Source of the DNA: Bacilli bacterium
Lineage (GTDB): Bacteria; Bacillota_I; Bacilli_A; ML615J-28; CAG-698
Length of the DNA stretch: 64,000 bases
Assembly: GCA_017962745.1 (NCBI GenBank)
Contig: JAGCUR010000012.1
Coordinates: forward strand, 1 to 64,000
Direction: 5' to 3'
A program made the translations under genes and the position numbers. This document shows, piece after piece, positions 42,497 to 52,453 of this stretch. The notes under the pieces are model-generated. The model was not told the DNA's origin, did no database searches, and saw only the letters and a list, made by a program, of their open reading frames with translations. The stretch's first letter is position 1. Each line of letters starts with the position of its first letter.

Positions 42497-45400
42497 ATGA
42501 AAAAGAAAATTTTAAGTTTATTACTTATTGTGCTAATGGTATTCACACTAACTGCCTGCGATATGCTTAATAATATGGGAGGAGGCGGTGGTGGTACTAC
42601 TACCGTGGAAGTGAATTTAGATGAAGTTTATCTAAATGTTCAATCACAAATTAATACTAAAGATGCTTTAACTGATGGTATTACTCTACCAACTAGTTTT
42701 GGTTCAGTAACAATTACTTGGGCATCTGAAAACACAAACCTCATTGATAACCGTGGAAACATCATCACAAGACCTGATGAAGATACTGAGGTTATCTTAA
42801 ATTGTACTTTAACAAGTGCAAAAGAACAAAAGACTTATAAACTAAAAGTCATCATTAAAGCTAAGGATCCTGAACCTGTTAAGGAATTAGCACATCTACC
42901 TGCTAACTTACAAGGTACTTATACTGGTGATGGCGTAACTGTAATAGTTAGTGAGTCAAGTGTAACAATTACAGATCCAAGTGGCACAACTCTTACATTT
43001 GAAATCTATGTTGATAATAATGAATATTTTATCGAAGAAAATGGACTAAGAGTATTTTGCACATTTGAAAATGATACAGTTACAAATAGTCATGGTACAT
43101 TTACAAAAGAAAATGGGCAGACGACTCAACATGATCCTGTTGCTAACTTGCCAGAAAGCTTACAAGGCACATATAAGAGTGGAAACATTACTGTTATTGT
43201 AAGTGCATCAAGTGTTGTAGTTAAAGAAGAAGGCAACGATCAAAATACTTATGTATTATATGTAGATGCAAATAACCAATATTATGTTGAAGAAGAAGGC
43301 CAAAAGATTGTTTGTACATTTGGTACTGATTCTGTAACAAATAAATTTGGTACATTTGTAAAAGACAATGGACAAACTCAACATGATCCTGTTGCTAATT
43401 TACCGGAAAGTTTGCAAGGTATTTATAAATCAGGTGATATTACAGTTGTTGTTGAAGAATCCAACGTAACTGTAAAGCAACAAGGTCAAAATGATCACAA
43501 ATACGTTCTATATGTTGATTCAAATAATCAATATTATGTAGAAGAAGAAGATCAAAAGATTGTTTGTACATTTGGTACTGATTCTGTAACAAATAAATAT
43601 GGTACATTTACTAAAGATAATGGTCAACAAACAACTACTATTTCTACTTTAGCTGAAGCTAAGAAAGCAGGTGTTGGCCAAACTTGCAAGGTTAGAGCTG
43701 TAGTTATTGCTATAAGCAATGTAAGCTTCTTACTACAAGATGATACTGATACAATATTAGTATACTTAGGCACAGAATATGCTAAAGATTTAGCAGTTGG
43801 TGATGAAGTAGAACTTGAAGGTGCAATTGGCTCTTATAGTAATACAGTTCAATTTACTACTGCAAACTATAAAAAAGTTGGAACTAAGACAGTTAATACT
43901 CCTACTCCAAGAGTATTAGATGCAGCTGCACTTGATGCATTAGCAACAACATCAACTCCTGTTTTAGAATTTGTTCAACTTGAAGGTTCTTTAAGAATAT
44001 CTGGTAACTACATGAATGTTGAAGTGAATGGTGCTACAGCTAAAGGTAGCTTAGCAACTAATCTAGATTTATCTAGCATGGCTAACAAAGTAGTTATCGT
44101 TAAAGGATATTATTTATACAATACGAGTGGTGGTAAATATGCTAACATCATTGCTACTAGTGTAGAATTATCTGCTAACCAAGAAGAATTACCTATTTCT
44201 TCAATCGCTGAAGTATTAGCTGGTCAAGTTGGTAAGACTTATATGATTGAAGCAACAGTTGTAGCTTTATGTAATGGTATAGTAGTAGTTAGTGATGAAA
44301 GTGGAATTATCTCACTTAACTATAGTTCAAACTTTGATTCTTCAGCTTTAAAACTAGGAGATAAGTTATCTATCCAAGGCCCTTCATATGAGCATGGTGG
44401 CGCAATTCAATTGAACTACCCAGAATATAAAGTAATTGGCACAAACCCTGTAACTCATCCAGAACTTATCGAATTAAATGCTAAGACATTTGATGCTTTA
44501 GATAACGATCAAATTACTACTAAATATGTTAAGTTAACTGGTGAACTTGTAGTTTCTAATGACAAATACTTCAATATAATCGTTGATGGTAGCACACTAA
44601 AGGGAAGCATTGCTTATCCTACTAATGCTGATGCCTTAAAGGCATTAGATGGACACAGCCTTGTAGTAGAAGGCTACTTCGTATACATCACTACAAGTGC
44701 AGGCGAAAAGTATGCATATATCGTAACTACTGATCTATCTGATCTTGGTGAAGCATTAACTATTGCCCACCTACCTGCTAACTTACAAGGTACATATAAA
44801 GCTGAAGGTCTAACAGTAATAGTTAACGAATCAAGCGTAGTTGTAAGTGAAGCTGAACATGGTGATCACAACTATGTATTATACGTTGATGCAGATGGAT
44901 CTTACTACGTATTAGAAGAAGGTGAAAAGATTGTTTGCACATTTGCAGATAATCAAGTAACTAATAAGTTTGGAACATTTATTAAAGATACAAGTGGTGA
45001 ACAAACTGCTCCAGTACATGCTGGTACAAAAGATGATCCATACGATGCAGCTGATGCTATATTCGTAGCAACACACTTAAGCTCGTCACAACCAACAGCT
45101 GATAAGTTCTATATCACTGGTACAATCATTGATGATCCAACAGCTGATTATTGTAACTTCAATTTTGCTAGCGGTGATAAAACATTATTAGCATATGGTT
45201 TATCAAATGCAAATGGTACAAAACGTTTTGGAACAAAGAGAGATATTGCAGAACTTCCAGTTAAGAAGGGTGATGTAGTAGTTGTATGTGCTAATATCCA
45301 AAACTTCAATGGTCAACCAGAAATGGTTAATGCATGGATCGTATCAATCAATGGTGAAGAACAAACTGCTGATCCAGTAGTTGTACCTACAGGTGATCCA

Positions 45401-48400
45401 GTACATGCTGGTACTGCTGCTGATCCATTTGATGCAGCTGATGCAATTCTAGTAGCATCAAAACAAGCTCCATCAACATCTGCATTCACAGCTGATAAGT
45501 ATTATATCAGCGGTACAATCATTGATGATCCAACAGCTGATTATTGTAACTTCAGCTTTGCAAGCGATGGTAATACAATCTTAGCATATGGACTTTGGAC
45601 ATTTGATGGAAATCAACGTTACGGTTCAAAGAGAGATATTGCAGAACTTCCAGTTAAGAAGGGTGATGAAGTTATAGTTTGTGCAAACATTCAAAACTAT
45701 AACGGCAAATATGAAATGGTTAACGCATGGATTGTATCAATCAATGGTGTAAACTTAGGTGAAGAAGGCCAAGAAGATGAGTTAGCTAACATACCAGAAA
45801 GCTTACAAGGTACATATAAAGCTGACGGTATTGCAGTAATTGTTGGCGAATCATTCGTAATTGTCAGTGAAGATGGCAAAGATGAAATAACTTATCAATT
45901 ATATGTTGATAGCGAAAACAATTATTATGTACTAGAAGAAGGCGAAAAGGTTATTTGTAAATTTGGTGAAAACCAAGTAACAAATAAATATGGCACATTC
46001 GTAAAAGAAGAAGAACAAGTTCACGATCCAGAAGCTGACTTACCGGAAAGCTTACAAGGTGTCTATAGAAACGAATATGCAGTTATAGAAGTATGGGCAG
46101 GTGTAGTTGCTGTTTGGGAAAACGGCAATGAAGAAGCTACATTCTATATAATTTATGTCGATCCAACTGGTCAATACTATATTGAATCAGAAGATGGTAA
46201 AGCAATTATTTGCACATTCGAAGATGGCAAAGTAAGCAACGCATTTGGCATATTCATTAAAGATGGTAGTGATGAACCACTTCCAGAAATTATTGATTAT
46301 GCAGAACTTGATGAAGCATTTCATGGAATCTATGAAAACGAAGAATATAGAGTAATCGTAACAACTTACACTATTGAAGTTTATAAAGCTGGTAGTGAAG
46401 ATGGCGAAGAATACACTATATGTATCGATGAAAACTTTGCACTATGCTTTGAAATGGGCGAAGAAAGAATCTATATTAGCTTCGAAGGCGCTATCTTAAA
46501 TACTGACTTTGGAACATTTACTAAATCAGAAGAACAATTAACAGATGAATATTGGGTTGCTAAAACAAAAGCTAGCTTTGAAGAAGGTTGGACAAATATT
46601 AGAACTGTTATGAGTGTTTCACTAAATGAAGAAGCTAATGGCTGTACTTTAACTTGGGAATCAAGTAATGAAGATGTATTATCATCAGATGGTCATGTAA
46701 CTCTTCCTGATGAAGAAACAGAAGTTACTCTAACTCTTACAATCACTAAAGGTGAAGTTGTAGATACATTGGATATTGTAATTACAGTTCTACCTGCTTC
46801 TCCAATTTCTACAATTCTTTCATTATCTGAAGAAGAACTAGAAAATAGTGCTTATGCAGTTAAAGGTGTTGTAGTTGCTATATGTGATGATGGCTTCTTA
46901 GTAAAAGATTCTACAGGTTACATCTTAGCATATGATGCTACAAACTTCTTCTTTAGAGATGACTTAGAACTTGGTGAAGAAGTTGTATTACGAGGATTTG
47001 TAGAACCATATAATGGAACATTAGAATTCACTGGCTTCTTTGGTTACTATGCTACAGGTGAAACTGTTGATTTAGAAGACCCTGAATTTGCTAATTTAGA
47101 TGCTGACTTAGCTGCTAGATTATCAAAGAACATAGAAGTTATGCCAATCGTATTAAAAGGTGTCTTAACAATTTACAATGGCAAATATATTAATATTGCA
47201 TTGAGTGATTCATCATTTATCGGTAGCATTAATGGTAACGTAGATGAATATGCTGACTTAGAAAATAAACATGTTATTGTTAAAGGATATGTAATTAGCG
47301 TTAATAATCAATATGTTAATATCATTCCTCTTGGAATTGAAGAAGATGAAGAATTCATCCCAACTCCAGGCGATAAGGATAATATTGTAGATGGCAGCAC
47401 AATTACTAAAACATTTGAAGTAAATGAAGATGGTACTTGGACAGTTATGTTTTCTATTATTGCTAGTGATCAATATGAAAGTCCTAGATTTGTTCTTCGC
47501 GATATATTAGCATTTGGCTTCTTAAATGGTGAATTTAACGAAGAATTATATCTAGAAGAATCAGTTATTCTTCCAGATAAATCTAATCTAATTATCACTG
47601 AAGATGGTAATACAATTACTATCAAGGTTATCGTTCCAGAAGCATTAGTTGTTAAATATACTTCAGAATATTACGCAGCAGCCAAAGAAGGAACAGCTAA
47701 AGGCGGTTTATACTTAGATTTATATCTTGAATTCTATGATGGTGAAGTTGATTATAGTCCAGTTGATAATTATTATTATGGATCTTATTACTTCTTTAGA
47801 TCATTCTTAGATGTAGTAGAAACATCTGGTGATGGTACATTTGATCATCCAATTAGTGCAGCTGATGCTAGAGATATAGCAGCATATTTACCAGCAGGTA
47901 TTTGGACAAATGATGAATTCTATATCATTGGAACAGTAGTTGGTGAACCAAATGCTAAATATGGTAATTTAGCACTAGATACTTATTTTGAAACTACATT
48001 TACAGTATATGGCTTATACACAAATGATGGATTGTATCAATACGGTACAGCAGCTGGTAGAGTTGAAGAAATCCCAGTTCATGATGGTGATGAAGTATTA
48101 TTGTTAGCTCAAATTTACCATTATGTAAGTGATAGCGGTGTTTCTACTTATGAAACAATGAAAGCTAAACTTATTGCGGTTAATGAAGATGCAGTAACAT
48201 ATGAAGCACTACCAGAATATAGAATGATTGATATAACTCCTCTAAATGGTGTTAAAGAAGGATATGTATACTGTATTGCTGGTTATAGAGATAATCAATT
48301 ATATAGCAGTGAATTTGCAACTGTAGAAAATGGTGTAATTCATGGTCGAGTTAGATATGTTTGTGATTCATTCAGAGTCTTTGAATATCTACAACCAGAA

Positions 48401-49699
48401 GAAGGCGAAGAATTTAGTGGTTATACAAGATACACTAATGTTTTAGGCTTAGATGCAACTGAATGTGCATTCCATGGTCTTGATGATCTATCTGGTACAA
48501 AGTCATTTGCAGTAAATGAAGATGGCTCATGGACAGTTGCAATGATACTTGAAGCAAGTGAAGCAATCGCTAATCCTAGTTTTGAAGTATTAGATGTTAT
48601 AGCATTTGGTTACCAAAATGGTGATTGGGATAACTCATTATATTTAGAAGAAACAGTTCTATCAAATGACAAATCTAATTTAACTGTGGAAAGCGAAAAT
48701 GGTGTTTTAACTGTAACTATTACAGTAGCAAAAGAATTAGTAGCTAAATATACTTCTGAATACTATTATCCAGATATGGATGGTACTTGTTATAAAGGTG
48801 GTATAGCACTTGACTTATACATCAAATTCTTTGATGGTGATATTGATATCAGTTATGATAACAACTACTTTGGCGCATTCTACTACTTCGGTTCATTCCT
48901 AGATGTAGTAGAAACTACAGGCGATGGAACAATTGATAATCCATTAACTGCAGCTGATGCATATAACTTAGCAGCATACTTACCAGCAGGCGTTTGGACA
49001 AATGATGAATATTATATCGAAGGAACTGTCGTTAGCGTTGATCCTGCGTGGTGTAACTTAGAATTCCAAGTTGGTGAAAATACATTCTTAGTTTATGGTA
49101 TTGCTACTGCTGATGGCGAGTACAAATATGGTACTTCTCCAAATAAAGTATCTGGTATTCCAGTACAAGCTGGTGATAAAGTATTATTGTTAGCTCAAGT
49201 TTACAATTATGTAAAAGATGGCGTTTCTACACTTGAAGCCAAAGATGCTAAACTAATCCAAGTTAATGATGAAGAAGTAGCTTATGAATTAGTTGTTGAA
49301 GAAGAATATGAAACAAGCCATGCTGGTACAGCTGATGATCCACTAGATGGTGCTGATGTAGCACTTATCGCAAGTCATTTGGACGCTTCTAGCAAAGAAC
49401 AAACAGAAATTAGATATTATATCGAAGCAGTTGTAGCCGAAGTTGAAGGTGAACCAACTAGCACTTATTGTAATTTTCATTTAGTTACAGGAACAGAAAA
49501 ATTAGTATTAGTTTATGGTTTAGCTGAAGATGAAGCATTCACTCAACGCTATGGAACTAGTCGTGAAATTGCTACTCTTCCTGAAGGACTTGCTGCCGGC
49601 AGTACTGTAGTTTTATATGGTTACATTCAAAACTACTCTGGCACATTCGAAATCCAAAAAGCTCAACTATTAAAAATAGTTCCTGCTCAAGGTGAATAA
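42497..49699 (+). CDS. Giant multi-repeat lipoprotein
   Basis: A 2400-residue exported lipoprotein: signal peptide, lipobox LTAC with C21, then a six-glycine linker. Approximate domain order: Ig-like 37-126; three copies of an LQGTY beta unit (132-375); two OB-fold-like DUF5689-type modules (378-755); LQGTY unit 4 (757-835); two DUF6359-like modules with GTxxDPxDAADA (839-1087); LQGTY units 5-7 (1096-1345); Ig-like 2 (1350-1436); third OB module (1437-1620); a unit of about 140 residues containing ExxLVxKYTSEYY (1635-1776) plus a DUF6359-like module (1779-1910); a linker; the same pair again (2000-2258); last DUF6359-like module (2275-2400). It is very acidic. It stands alone between terminators, with GAGGAG before the start. 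Adhesion or surface scaffolding is likely, but nothing shows a ligand. Confidence 0.8.
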   Translation: MKKKILSLLLIVLMVFTLTACDMLNNMGGGGGGTTTVEVNLDEVYLNVQSQINTKDALTDGITLPTSFGSVTITWASENTNLIDNRGNIITRPDEDTEVILNCTLTSAKEQKTYKLKVIIKAKDPEPVKELAHLPANLQGTYTGDGVTVIVSESSVTITDPSGTTLTFEIYVDNNEYFIEENGLRVFCTFENDTVTNSHGTFTKENGQTTQHDPVANLPESLQGTYKSGNITVIVSASSVVVKEEGNDQNTYVLYVDANNQYYVEEEGQKIVCTFGTDSVTNKFGTFVKDNGQTQHDPVANLPESLQGIYKSGDITVVVEESNVTVKQQGQNDHKYVLYVDSNNQYYVEEEDQKIVCTFGTDSVTNKYGTFTKDNGQQTTTISTLAEAKKAGVGQTCKVRAVVIAISNVSFLLQDDTDTILVYLGTEYAKDLAVGDEVELEGAIGSYSNTVQFTTANYKKVGTKTVNTPTPRVLDAAALDALATTSTPVLEFVQLEGSLRISGNYMNVEVNGATAKGSLATNLDLSSMANKVVIVKGYYLYNTSGGKYANIIATSVELSANQEELPISSIAEVLAGQVGKTYMIEATVVALCNGIVVVSDESGIISLNYSSNFDSSALKLGDKLSIQGPSYEHGGAIQLNYPEYKVIGTNPVTHPELIELNAKTFDALDNDQITTKYVKLTGELVVSNDKYFNIIVDGSTLKGSIAYPTNADALKALDGHSLVVEGYFVYITTSAGEKYAYIVTTDLSDLGEALTIAHLPANLQGTYKAEGLTVIVNESSVVVSEAEHGDHNYVLYVDADGSYYVLEEGEKIVCTFADNQVTNKFGTFIKDTSGEQTAPVHAGTKDDPYDAADAIFVATHLSSSQPTADKFYITGTIIDDPTADYCNFNFASGDKTLLAYGLSNANGTKRFGTKRDIAELPVKKGDVVVVCANIQNFNGQPEMVNAWIVSINGEEQTADPVVVPTGDPVHAGTAADPFDAADAILVASKQAPSTSAFTADKYYISGTIIDDPTADYCNFSFASDGNTILAYGLWTFDGNQRYGSKRDIAELPVKKGDEVIVCANIQNYNGKYEMVNAWIVSINGVNLGEEGQEDELANIPESLQGTYKADGIAVIVGESFVIVSEDGKDEITYQLYVDSENNYYVLEEGEKVICKFGENQVTNKYGTFVKEEEQVHDPEADLPESLQGVYRNEYAVIEVWAGVVAVWENGNEEATFYIIYVDPTGQYYIESEDGKAIICTFEDGKVSNAFGIFIKDGSDEPLPEIIDYAELDEAFHGIYENEEYRVIVTTYTIEVYKAGSEDGEEYTICIDENFALCFEMGEERIYISFEGAILNTDFGTFTKSEEQLTDEYWVAKTKASFEEGWTNIRTVMSVSLNEEANGCTLTWESSNEDVLSSDGHVTLPDEETEVTLTLTITKGEVVDTLDIVITVLPASPISTILSLSEEELENSAYAVKGVVVAICDDGFLVKDSTGYILAYDATNFFFRDDLELGEEVVLRGFVEPYNGTLEFTGFFGYYATGETVDLEDPEFANLDADLAARLSKNIEVMPIVLKGVLTIYNGKYINIALSDSSFIGSINGNVDEYADLENKHVIVKGYVISVNNQYVNIIPLGIEEDEEFIPTPGDKDNIVDGSTITKTFEVNEDGTWTVMFSIIASDQYESPRFVLRDILAFGFLNGEFNEELYLEESVILPDKSNLIITEDGNTITIKVIVPEALVVKYTSEYYAAAKEGTAKGGLYLDLYLEFYDGEVDYSPVDNYYYGSYYFFRSFLDVVETSGDGTFDHPISAADARDIAAYLPAGIWTNDEFYIIGTVVGEPNAKYGNLALDTYFETTFTVYGLYTNDGLYQYGTAAGRVEEIPVHDGDEVLLLAQIYHYVSDSGVSTYETMKAKLIAVNEDAVTYEALPEYRMIDITPLNGVKEGYVYCIAGYRDNQLYSSEFATVENGVIHGRVRYVCDSFRVFEYLQPEEGEEFSGYTRYTNVLGLDATECAFHGLDDLSGTKSFAVNEDGSWTVAMILEASEAIANPSFEVLDVIAFGYQNGDWDNSLYLEETVLSNDKSNLTVESENGVLTVTITVAKELVAKYTSEYYYPDMDGTCYKGGIALDLYIKFFDGDIDISYDNNYFGAFYYFGSFLDVVETTGDGTIDNPLTAADAYNLAAYLPAGVWTNDEYYIEGTVVSVDPAWCNLEFQVGENTFLVYGIATADGEYKYGTSPNKVSGIPVQAGDKVLLLAQVYNYVKDGVSTLEAKDAKLIQVNDEEVAYELVVEEEYETSHAGTADDPLDGADVALIASHLDASSKEQTEIRYYIEAVVAEVEGEPTSTYCNFHLVTGTEKLVLVYGLAEDEAFTQRYGTSREIATLPEGLAAGSTVVLYGYIQNYSGTFEIQKAQLLKIVPAQGE
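43301..43346 (+). repeat. 46-bp exact repeat inside the giant lipoprotein, copy 1
   Basis: Identical to 43553-43598, 252 bp (84 codons) downstream, in LQGTY units 2 and 3. Confidence 0.9.
43553..43598 (+). repeat. 46-bp exact repeat inside the giant lipoprotein, copy 2
   Basis: Second copy of 43301-43346; in frame with it. Confidence 0.9.
45119..45161 (+). repeat. 43-bp exact repeat inside the giant lipoprotein, copy 1
   Basis: Identical to 45512-45554, 393 bp (131 codons) downstream, in the first two DUF6359-like modules. Confidence 0.9.
45512..45554 (+). repeat. 43-bp exact repeat inside the giant lipoprotein, copy 2
   Basis: Second copy of 45119-45161. Confidence 0.9.
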
Positions 49700-49710
49700 T
49701 TAAATAATTA

Positions 49711-49743
49711 AGACATCCAAGAATTCTTGGATGTCTTTTTTTT
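49711..49743 (+). terminator. Terminator of the giant lipoprotein gene
   Basis: A perfect 26-bp palindrome (49711-49736) followed by seven T. Confidence 0.93.
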
Positions 49744-49782
49744 GCAATATTTTGTAAACCTAAAAGAAAAAGAATAGATTGT

Positions 49783-49811
49783 TTGCAAAAACGGGCAAAT
49801 AAATGTATAAT
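49783..49811 (+). promoter_or_regulatory. Promoter of the tig gene
   Basis: TTGCAA (49783-49788), 17 bases, TATAAT (49806-49811). Confidence 0.8.
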
Positions 49812-49846
49812 GATTAAGCAAATAATAATATTTAAGGAGAGATAAA

Positions 49847-51139
49847 ATGAGCGTAAAAGTTGAAAAATTATCAGGTTGCAAAGTAAAACTTTCTTTTGAA
49901 GCAAGTTCAGAAGCATTTGACGTAGCATTAGATAAAGCATTCGAAAAGAAAGTTAAAGATGTTAAAGTTGATGGATTCCGTCCTGGAAAACTTCCTAAAG
50001 ATATTTACATGAAGAGATTTGGCGAAGCAAGCTTATACGATGAAGTAATCGATGAAATCGTTAATGAAGAATTTGCTAAAGCAGTTACTTCTAAAAAATT
50101 AGAAGTTGTTGGTAGACCAAACTTAGATGTTGATTTTGAAACATTAGGTCATGGCAAGAAGCTTAAATTCACAATTGAAGTTGAAGTATGGCCAGATGTA
50201 ACATTAGGTGATTATAAAGGAATCGAAGTTGAAAAAGAAAAAGTAGAAGTTAAAGATGAAGATATCGAAGATGACATCAATCGTACTTTAAAGAATTATG
50301 CAGAATTAGAAGTTGTAGAAGGCGGAAAACTTGAAAAAGGTCAAACTGCTGTCTTTGATTTTGAAGGATTTGTAGATGGCGTTGCTTTTGAAGGTGGCAA
50401 AGCTGAAAACTATTCATTAGAAATCGGTAGTGGTCAATTTATTCCTGGCTTTGAAGATCAAATGGTAGGAATGGAAGCTGGCACTGAAAAAGATATCAAT
50501 GTTAAATTCCCTGATGAATACCAAGCAGAAAACTTAAAAGGTAAAGATGCCGTATTCCATATTAAACTTCATGAAATTAAAAAACGTGTTATTCCAACAC
50601 TTGATGAAGCATTCGTCAAAGAATTAGAAATTGAAAACATTGGTACAGTTGAAGATTATCGTAACTTCGTAAAAGAAAAATTATTAAAAGATAGAAGCGA
50701 AGCCGCTGAAAATAAATTAAATGATGATATCTTAACTAAGGCTGTAGATAACGCTACTGTTGAAGTACCTGAAGCTTTAATCGAAGAAGAAGTTAATCGT
50801 AACTTTAGACAAGTAGAAAACCAAGCTAAGATGTATAAGATGCCAGTTGAACAATTATTAAAATATTATGGTATCGAAAGTGTTGAAGCATATAAAGATG
50901 CTTTAAAACCAGGTGCTGCTGCTAACGTTAAACAAAGAATCGTATTTGGAGAAATTGCTAAAGTTGAAAAACTTAAAGTTAGCGATAAAGACTATAACAA
51001 AGAATTAGATTTAATCGTTAAAGAAGTTGATAAACCATTAGAAGAAGTTAAGAAAGTTTATACTAAGGAAGCATTAACTCCTTACATCTTAATGCAAAAA
51101 GCAATGGATCTAATTAAAAAAGAAGCAATCGTTAAATAA
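49847..51139 (+). CDS. tig: Trigger factor
   Basis: A 430-residue ribosome-bound chaperone with peptidyl-prolyl isomerase activity. The ribosome-binding loop is VDGFRPGKLPKD near 43-54 (consensus GFRxGxxP), the FKBP-like domain is near 155-240 (AVFDFEGFVDGVAFEGGKAE), and the helical C-terminal domain follows. AAGGAGAG precedes the ATG. It heads the tig-clpX-lon protein quality run. Confidence 0.96.
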   Translation: MSVKVEKLSGCKVKLSFEASSEAFDVALDKAFEKKVKDVKVDGFRPGKLPKDIYMKRFGEASLYDEVIDEIVNEEFAKAVTSKKLEVVGRPNLDVDFETLGHGKKLKFTIEVEVWPDVTLGDYKGIEVEKEKVEVKDEDIEDDINRTLKNYAELEVVEGGKLEKGQTAVFDFEGFVDGVAFEGGKAENYSLEIGSGQFIPGFEDQMVGMEAGTEKDINVKFPDEYQAENLKGKDAVFHIKLHEIKKRVIPTLDEAFVKELEIENIGTVEDYRNFVKEKLLKDRSEAAENKLNDDILTKAVDNATVEVPEALIEEEVNRNFRQVENQAKMYKMPVEQLLKYYGIESVEAYKDALKPGAAANVKQRIVFGEIAKVEKLKVSDKDYNKELDLIVKEVDKPLEEVKKVYTKEALTPYILMQKAMDLIKKEAIVK

Positions 51140-51176
51140 TATAAAATAACTAATATTTTTTGAAAGGAGGTAAATC

Positions 51177-52439
51177 ATGGCTGATTCAGAAAAAAGAGTA
51201 TGTTCATTCTGCGGAAGAGTACCTGATGATGATGAAAGATTAATTGAAGGTGCTAATGGCGCATTTATTTGTGAAACATGTGTTAGCATTTGTTACCAAA
51301 TGCTAGGACTTGATGCTAAAGATGAATACGAAGATGAAGAAGAAACTAAGACTTATACTGAAGAAGATTTTAATCTTGATTTAACTCCTCAAGAAATATG
51401 TGCAAAACTTGATGATTATATTGTTGGTCAAGATTATGCCAAGAAAGTATTAAGCGTAGCTGTTTATAATCATTACAAACAAGTTAAGAATAACTTGTTT
51501 AATGAAAGTAAAGATATTGATATTGAAAAAAGCAATATTTTATTACTAGGAACTACGGGATCGGGTAAAACATTATTTGCTAGAACATTAGCTAAAATAT
51601 TAAATGTACCATTTGCAATTGCCGATGCAACAAGCTTAACCCAAGCAGGTTACGTTGGAGAAGATGTAGAAAATGTATTGTTACGTTTAATTCAAGCAGC
51701 TAACTGGGATGTAGATGCTGCCCAAAAAGGGATCATTTATATCGATGAAGTTGATAAACTAGCGCGCAAAGGTGACAATGTATCAATCACGCGTGATGTA
51801 TCCGGCGAAGGAGTTCAACAGGCTCTTCTAAAGATTTTAGAAGGAACAGTTGCCAACGTTCCTCCAGGAGGAGGAAGAAAACATCCTCACCAAGAATTTA
51901 TTCCTTTTGATACTACTAACGTATTATTTATTTGCGGAGGAAGTTTTGAAGGAATTGAAGAAACAGTTAAGAAGCGTTTAGGTAAAAAGATTATTGGTTT
52001 TGGTAATGAATCAAAGAATACTGATTTAACTAACGAACAACTATATAGCAAGGTTAACCATCAAGATATTCAAAAATATGGAATTATTCCAGAACTTGTA
52101 GGACGCCTACCCGTTCTTGCTTGTCTAAACAGCTTAACAGTAGAAGATTTAAAACGTATTTTAAATGAACCAAAGAATGCTATTTTAAAACAATACGCGG
52201 TAATGTTTAAAATGGATGGGGTTGATTTAGAATTTGAAGATGAAGCGGTTACTGAAATTGCTAGCCTTGCAATTAACCAGCATACTGGTGCAAGAGGCTT
52301 AAGAGCAATTATTGAAAATATTATGTTAGAGATAATCTTTAACTTACCTGAGATGAAAGATGTAGTTAAATGTATTATCACTAAAGAAGTTGTAAATAAA
52401 ACTGGCGAACCTATTTTTATTAAAAAAGAAGTAGCCTAA
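51177..52439 (+). CDS. clpX: ATP-dependent Clp protease ATPase subunit ClpX
   Basis: A 420-residue unfoldase. The N-terminal zinc domain has CSFCG and CETCV; Walker A is GTTGSGKT near 125-132 (usually GPTGSGKT), GYVGEDVE is the pore loop, Walker B is [30 protein letters not shown] follows, and [10 protein letters not shown] is sensor 2. It feeds ClpP, whose gene is not in the window. AAAGGAGG precedes the start. Confidence 0.97.
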   Translation: MADSEKRVCSFCGRVPDDDERLIEGANGAFICETCVSICYQMLGLDAKDEYEDEEETKTYTEEDFNLDLTPQEICAKLDDYIVGQDYAKKVLSVAVYNHYKQVKNNLFNESKDIDIEKSNILLLGTTGSGKTLFARTLAKILNVPFAIADATSLTQAGYVGEDVENVLLRLIQAANWDVDAAQKGIIYIDEVDKLARKGDNVSITRDVSGEGVQQALLKILEGTVANVPPGGGRKHPHQEFIPFDTTNVLFICGGSFEGIEETVKKRLGKKIIGFGNESKNTDLTNEQLYSKVNHQDIQKYGIIPELVGRLPVLACLNSLTVEDLKRILNEPKNAILKQYAVMFKMDGVDLEFEDEAVTEIASLAINQHTGARGLRAIIENIMLEIIFNLPEMKDVVKCIITKEVVNKTGEPIFIKKEVA

Positions 52440-52453
52440 GAAAGGAGGCAGCC

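Noticed and set aside
49572-49940. A 122-codon minus-strand frame between the giant lipoprotein and tig
   Set aside because: It crosses a strong terminator and the tig promoter and has the Leu/Ile-rich composition of a shadow frame.
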